Below, one piece after another: positions 60,276 through 64,000 of a stretch of 64,000 nt of DNA; position 1 is the first letter of the stretch, and the number at the start of each line of letters is the position of its first letter. Below the pieces are notes generated by a model. It saw only the letters and a program-made list of their open reading frames with translations. It did not search any database and had not been told where the DNA came from. Made by a program: the position numbers and the translations under genes. Source of the DNA: Bifidobacterium breve (GTDB lineage Bacteria > Actinomycetota > Thermoleophilia > Solirubrobacterales > Solirubrobacteraceae); NCBI GenBank assembly GCA_945878865.1, contig CAMCUD010000002.1:186001-250000 (forward strand), written 5' to 3'.

Positions 60276-60881
60276 ATGCCGCTGGTTCCGATGGTGATCA
60301 AGAGCGACGGCCGCGGCGAGCGGTCCTTCGACATCTACTCGCGCCTGCTCAACGAGCGGATCATCTTCCTCGGCACCCAGATCGACGACGAGGTTGCCAA
60401 CCTCATCGTGGCCCAGCTGCTGCACCTCGAGGCCGAGGATCCGGAGAAGGACATCAGCCTCTACGTCAACTCGCCGGGCGGGGTCGTTTACGCGGGCCTG
60501 GCGATCTACGACACGATGCAGTTCATCAAGCCCGACGTGCAGACGATCTGCTGCGGGATCGCGATGTCCGCGGGCTCACTGGTCCTCATGGGCGGCGCGC
60601 CCGGCAAGCGGATGTCGCTGCCGAACAGCCGGATCCTCATCCACCAGCCGCTCGGCGGGTTCCAGGGGCAGGCCACCGACATCGAGATCCACGCCCGCGA
60701 GACGCTCGCGATCCGCCGGCGGCTGGACGAGCTCTACGCCCAGCACACGGGACAGAGCATCGAGCAGGTCCACGACGACATGGAGCGCGACCGCTTCTTC
60801 ACCCCCGATGAGGCCGTGGAGTACGGCCTCATCGATCGGGTCATCGAGGATCGCGCGGCGGTGCTCAGCCCTGCGGGTTGA
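60276..60881 (+). CDS. clpP: ClpP protease subunit, stand-alone copy
   Basis: A 201-residue ATP-dependent serine protease subunit. The catalytic serine is Ser98 in [12 protein letters not shown] and the histidine His123 in [34 protein letters not shown] and [32 protein letters not shown] are standard. The segment around the serine (GIAMSAG) differs from the common GQAASMGA, so it may be a specialised paralogue. No clpX or second clpP is adjacent. A strong GGAGGTGG site precedes ATG 60276. The 3' end overlaps the next gene (convergent) by 17 bp. Confidence 0.94.
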   Translation: MPLVPMVIKSDGRGERSFDIYSRLLNERIIFLGTQIDDEVANLIVAQLLHLEAEDPEKDISLYVNSPGGVVYAGLAIYDTMQFIKPDVQTICCGIAMSAGSLVLMGGAPGKRMSLPNSRILIHQPLGGFQGQATDIEIHARETLAIRRRLDELYAQHTGQSIEQVHDDMERDRFFTPDEAVEYGLIDRVIEDRAAVLSPAG

Positions 60882-61296
60882 CGCCGTAGTACTTGGCGCT
60901 GAACTCGACCGGCAGGCAGGGCGACTGCTCCACCGTGAGGGTGCCCTTCGCCTTGCCGCCGGAGAACTTCGCGGTCACCGTGACGTCCCGGATCTGCTTG
61001 TCGCTCGACCCCTCGTAGACCGCCGCCTTGCCGCTGAACGACACACTGCCGCTGCTGGAGATCTTCGCCTTCTTGGAGATCTGGATCCCGCCGCCGGAGA
61101 CGATGCTGCCGTCGGCGCCCTTGTACTGGCACGGGAACTGCATGGACTTCAGCGCCTTGGCGTTCTTCGTGGTGACGAGGTAGACCTGCAGCTTGACGTC
61201 GATGTACGTCCCGCGCTTGGGATACGCGGCCCAGGCGGCCGGGGCGAGGACGAGCAGCGAGCTGATGGCGATGGCGACGACGCGACGGGCGGACAT
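60865..61296 (-). CDS. Secreted protein of unknown function
   Basis: A 143-residue exported protein. The signal peptide is [24 protein letters not shown]. The mature region is beta-rich and basic ([53 protein letters not shown]) with two cysteines likely joined. I recognise no family, but similar small secreted beta proteins are common in this group. The gene ends inside clpP by 17 bp. Confidence 0.78.
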   Translation of the reverse strand: MSARRVVAIAISSLLVLAPAAWAAYPKRGTYIDVKLQVYLVTTKNAKALKSMQFPCQYKGADGSIVSGGGIQISKKAKISSSGSVSFSGKAAVYEGSSDKQIRDVTVTAKFSGGKAKGTLTVEQSPCLPVEFSAKYYGVNPQG

Positions 61297-61356
61297 GGCC
61301 GCGAAGCTATCCGCCCCGGGCGGGCGAACGCGAGCGCGAGTACGTCGTCGTGCGTA

Positions 61357-61920
61357 TCAGCGGTGGTCGCCGCCGGCCGCGGCGGGCGGCCGCGACTCCT
61401 CGGCGAGTGAGGTGATGGTCAGCACGCCGCGCGCCGACTCCTCGAGCACCTCGGTCGCCTCTTCGGCCGAACGCGCGTAGAGCTCGACGAGCAGGTGCAC
61501 CGTGATCGTGTTGTCGTCGTCGTGCTTGTGGAACCGCACGTGGGTGAAGAACTCGCGGGTGCCGTGGTCGCCGAACGCGGCGTACGACAGCGCGTCGCCG
61601 GCCTCGGGCCCTGAGCACGTCTCGACGTCGTCGCTGTGCACCGTCACGGTGCAGGAGGCGACCCACGGCGTTCCGGCGATCATCCGCTCCCAGCGGTCCT
61701 CGACGGGCTCGACGCGGCCGTTGTGGAATGCCAGGTGAGGCTGGTCGTGCATGCACTGCAGGCACTGGACGACGGCCTCCTGCAGCTCGTCGACGACCTC
61801 CGCGCGCTCACCGGTCTCCGGATCGATCCGGTGAATGCCCTCGTAGTGGACCTGCACCTCGAGATCGGTCGACCAGCAGCGGTAGCAGCGAAGCCACGCG
61901 CGAACCTCGGAACCCTCCAT
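61357..61920 (-). CDS. Protein with two CxxC pairs, unknown function
   Basis: A 187-residue soluble protein. Two CxxC pairs, LRCYRCWSTDL near the start and VVQCLQCMHDQPH around residue 55, could bind zinc, and the later region (ASCTVTVHSDDVETCSG, FTHVRFHKHDDDNTITVHLLVELYARSAEEATEVL) is an alternating strand-helix unit. I recognise no named family. ATG 61920 is one base from the pabB-pabC stop, so it is cotranscribed with that gene. Confidence 0.75.
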   Translation of the reverse strand: MEGSEVRAWLRCYRCWSTDLEVQVHYEGIHRIDPETGERAEVVDELQEAVVQCLQCMHDQPHLAFHNGRVEPVEDRWERMIAGTPWVASCTVTVHSDDVETCSGPEAGDALSYAAFGDHGTREFFTHVRFHKHDDDNTITVHLLVELYARSAEEATEVLEESARGVLTITSLAEESRPPAAAGGDHR

Positions 61921-61921
61921 G

Positions 61922-63910
61922 TCAGGGATGGTAGTGGCGCGGGCCCACGGCATTCCGGACGGGCTCGGAGAGCGCCGCCGGGACCAGGCGCAGCGCGGAG
62001 CTCAGGAGCACCTCGTCGGCGCGTTCCAGGCGGGGGAGGTCGATCGGTTCCTCGGCGGTTGCGATCGCTGGATCGGCGAGCATCGAGGCGCGGCGGACCC
62101 CGGGCAGCAGGCGGCCGTCGGCCGGTGGCGTGACGAGCAGATCGCCCTCGCGCAGCCACACGTTCGCCCAGGCGGCCTCGAGGACCTCGCCGCCGCGATC
62201 GCACAGCAGCCAGGACGCGCCGTCTGCGGGACCGCGCAGGATCGAACGGTCGGCCCACTTGTGTTCGCCCAGGCCACCGGGCAGCAGGACCGGAATGAGC
62301 TTGACCGGTGCGGCGAGCGGGGCGGGGGCGGGCCGGGCCATGACGGTGACGGTCCATCCACCGCGCGTGTCGGGCACCGCGATGATCCTCGCCGCTGCGG
62401 CCCCCTCGCGCGCGAGGGCGTGGACCTCGTCGGCGGCGACCGCGAGGTCGGGCGCAGTGCCGCGCAGCCGCGTCGCGCTGCGGTGGAGGCGCGTGAGGTG
62501 GGCGTCGAGCGCGACCGGCGCGCCGTCGGCCAGGAGCACCGTCTCGAAGATCCCCGCCGCCGGGTCGGGACGGAACGTCGTGGTGGTGAGCAGCGCCGGC
62601 GGTGAGATCGGGGCGCTGCGGCGGGCCGGCTCGGTGGGAGCCGGCAGGCCGAGCGCGCGAAGCAGCGGCGCGGCCTTGACGAGGCACTCCCGCCGCTCGT
62701 CGCCCGGCTCGGAATCGGCGACGATGCCGCCGCCCACGCCGAGCGCGAGCTCCTCTCCCTGCACCTCGAGCGTGCGGATGGCGACGCTGAGCTCCAGCCC
62801 TGCGATCGGGCTCACGTAGCCGATGGCCCCGCAGTGCGCGCCGCGCGCCGTGGCCTCCTCGGCGGCGATGACCTTCAGCGCCTGGACCTTCGGCGCGCCG
62901 ACCACGGATCCGGGAGGGAAGCACGCGCGCAGGAGCTCGGCGTCGCCGACCTCCTCGCGCAGCGTGCCCGACACCCGCCGGACGAGCTGCCACACGCCCG
63001 GATGCGCCTCGACCTCCGGGGCGCCGACCTCGATGCTGCCGTACGCGCAGACGCGGCCCAGGTCGTTGCGCATGAGGTCGACGATCATCACGTTCTCCGC
63101 CGCGTCCTTCGCCGCGGAGGCGAGCTCGCGCGCCCCGGCGTCGTCACCCTTCACCCGCGGGCGCGTCCCCTTCATCGGCAGGGTCTCCACGTGCCGTCCG
63201 CGCCGGCGCAGGAAGAGCTCCGGCGACGCGCTGAGCACCGCGCCGTCGTCCCAGCCGATGAACGCGCCGTAGGCGGCGGGGGCGCGGTCCATGATCGTGA
63301 GCCACGCCTCGAGCGGCGCGCCGGTGAACGGGCCGCCGATCCGCAGCGAGATGTTCGCCTGGAAGATCTCGCCGGCGTGGATGCGGTCGACGACCGAGGA
63401 GACCGCATCCTCGTGGCCGGCGCCGCCGGGCGGCAGGACGCCGAGGGGCCCAGCCCGCCATGGCCGCGCCGCCGGCGGCGCGGCCAGACGCGCGCGGAGG
63501 ACCTCGGCGCGTGCGGCGACCGCGGCCTCGCGGCCGGGCAGGCCCAGCGACTCCAGCCAGCACCGGCCCTGCGCGTCGAGACGCAGGACATGGTCGTAGA
63601 AGGCCAGGCGATGCGGTGGCGCCGTCGCGCCGCGCGGCGGGGCGAACGCCGGCAGATCCTCAACGCGAGCGCTCAGCTCGAAGCCCAGCAGGCCGACCCA
63701 TCCACCGCCGAAGCCGCCGTGGTCCGGTGGGGCGGGGAGGTCGTCGAGCGCCTTGAACGGGTCCTCGTCCTCGGGCAGCTCGCGCAAGGGTGAGGAGCCC
63801 GCGATGACCGAGCCGTCGGCCCACCGCCCGGCAAGCACGAACGGGCGCGGGTCGGCGCCGACCGCGCGCGCGACGTCGGAGAGGGTGACGTTCTCGGCGA
63901 GCAGCACCAC
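61922..63910 (-). CDS. Aminodeoxychorismate synthase component I fused to aminodeoxychorismate lyase (PabB-PabC)
   Basis: A 662-residue fusion. The N-terminal half is a chorismate-binding enzyme: GEIFQANISLRIGG, SASPELFLRRRGRHVETLPMKGTRPR and RNDLGRVCAYGSIEVGAPEVE are classic PabB/TrpE motifs, ending GGGIVADSEPGDERRECLVKAAPLL. From about residue 440 a class IV aminotransferase-fold domain (GIFETVLLADGAPVALDAHLTRLHRSATRL, EAAWANVWLREGDLLVTPPADGRLLPGVRR) acts as the PabC lyase. Together they make 4-aminobenzoate for folate with a PabA glutaminase elsewhere. The start GTG 63910 has no obvious ribosome-binding site; GTG 63913 is equally possible. Confidence 0.93.
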   Translation of the reverse strand: MVLLAENVTLSDVARAVGADPRPFVLAGRWADGSVIAGSSPLRELPEDEDPFKALDDLPAPPDHGGFGGGWVGLLGFELSARVEDLPAFAPPRGATAPPHRLAFYDHVLRLDAQGRCWLESLGLPGREAAVAARAEVLRARLAAPPAARPWRAGPLGVLPPGGAGHEDAVSSVVDRIHAGEIFQANISLRIGGPFTGAPLEAWLTIMDRAPAAYGAFIGWDDGAVLSASPELFLRRRGRHVETLPMKGTRPRVKGDDAGARELASAAKDAAENVMIVDLMRNDLGRVCAYGSIEVGAPEVEAHPGVWQLVRRVSGTLREEVGDAELLRACFPPGSVVGAPKVQALKVIAAEEATARGAHCGAIGYVSPIAGLELSVAIRTLEVQGEELALGVGGGIVADSEPGDERRECLVKAAPLLRALGLPAPTEPARRSAPISPPALLTTTTFRPDPAAGIFETVLLADGAPVALDAHLTRLHRSATRLRGTAPDLAVAADEVHALAREGAAAARIIAVPDTRGGWTVTVMARPAPAPLAAPVKLIPVLLPGGLGEHKWADRSILRGPADGASWLLCDRGGEVLEAAWANVWLREGDLLVTPPADGRLLPGVRRASMLADPAIATAEEPIDLPRLERADEVLLSSALRLVPAALSEPVRNAVGPRHYHP

Positions 63911-64000
63911 GCCACAGGTGATAGCGGATCGCGCGATCGGACTGAGGAAAGGGGCGCCAGGCGACCATTTCTTCAGGCGCGTTGCTTGTTACGGTCCGTC

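Noticed and set aside
63660-63968. Alternative frame starting at 63968 over the pabB start
   Set aside because: Arg-rich product without motif, in a different frame from the clear PabB motifs.

Overview
The window is a high-GC actinobacterial chromosome segment. Gene content and style (Actinobacteria-type SOS boxes of the form CGAAC-N4-GTTCG, GTP-type PEP carboxykinase, DnaE2/ImuB mutagenesis genes, a c-di-AMP riboswitch, many GTG starts, many leaderless promoters) fit Thermoleophilia/Solirubrobacterales such as Conexibacter or Solirubrobacter relatives. This placement is an inference from gene types, not from a marker-gene tree. The segment is mostly vertically inherited metabolic and housekeeping sequence. 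There are no insertion sequences, phage genes or CRISPR arrays.

Layout. 1-8.7 kb: a LysR regulator, an orphan sensor kinase, a Tat-exported latex-clearing-protein-like oxygenase (DUF2236) with a TetR regulator and a strong palindromic operator, a Tat-exported FAD oxidoreductase, and a second TetR divergent from an alpha/beta hydrolase. 9.1-12.3 kb: tRNA-Leu(GAG), lexA with its SOS box, a zinc-ribbon gene overlapping lexA, RNase P RNA, then a convergent retron-type reverse transcriptase preceded by a structured non-coding region bounded by a 9-bp inverted repeat (candidate msr-msd RNA). 12.3-14.7 kb: a luciferase-like monooxygenase fused to an SCP2 domain, and a LysE exporter.

14.7-24.6 kb: the DNA-damage mutagenesis block. 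dinB, an imuB-like gene and a DUF6504-like gene form an overlapping operon behind an SOS box. dnaE2 lies 3.9 kb further on behind its own SOS box only 4 nt from its start codon. Between them lie a GAF-like protein, a large protein with an Flp-type prepilin N-terminus, a GNAT acetyltransferase and a polysaccharide deacetylase with a one-base frameshift. With lexA, three SOS boxes occur within 12 kb. 24.6-31.4 kb: a membrane cytochrome c, a c-di-AMP (ydaO) riboswitch controlling an unrecognised membrane-anchored protein, an AhpD-like protein, glnA, a secreted protein followed by a Tat-signal protein and GMC oxidoreductase pair, and a small membrane protein.

31.4-49.2 kb: an MMPL transporter, a DUF255 thioredoxin-like protein, a TAP-like exported hydrolase, RidA, acyl-CoA synthetase plus ArsR divergent from an acyl-CoA dehydrogenase, a Nudix-Fpg pair, DUF4126, two unrecognised genes, and a sucC-sucD-ferredoxin operon. 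49.2-64 kb: an exported GH-A glycosidase, TspO, an SRPBCC protein, DUF2254 plus a Kef-type antiporter, GNAT, a cupin, a malyl-CoA-lyase-like enzyme divergent from a MaoC hydratase, pckG, ArsR plus SRPBCC divergent from a stand-alone clpP, and a pabB-pabC fusion.

Points of greatest interest: the retron-like element with its predicted non-coding RNA; the c-di-AMP riboswitch on a gene of unknown function; and a recurring promoter layout (TANNNT, then 6-7 nt, then the start codon) that implies widespread leaderless transcription and, at dnaE2, places the -10 element inside the LexA site.
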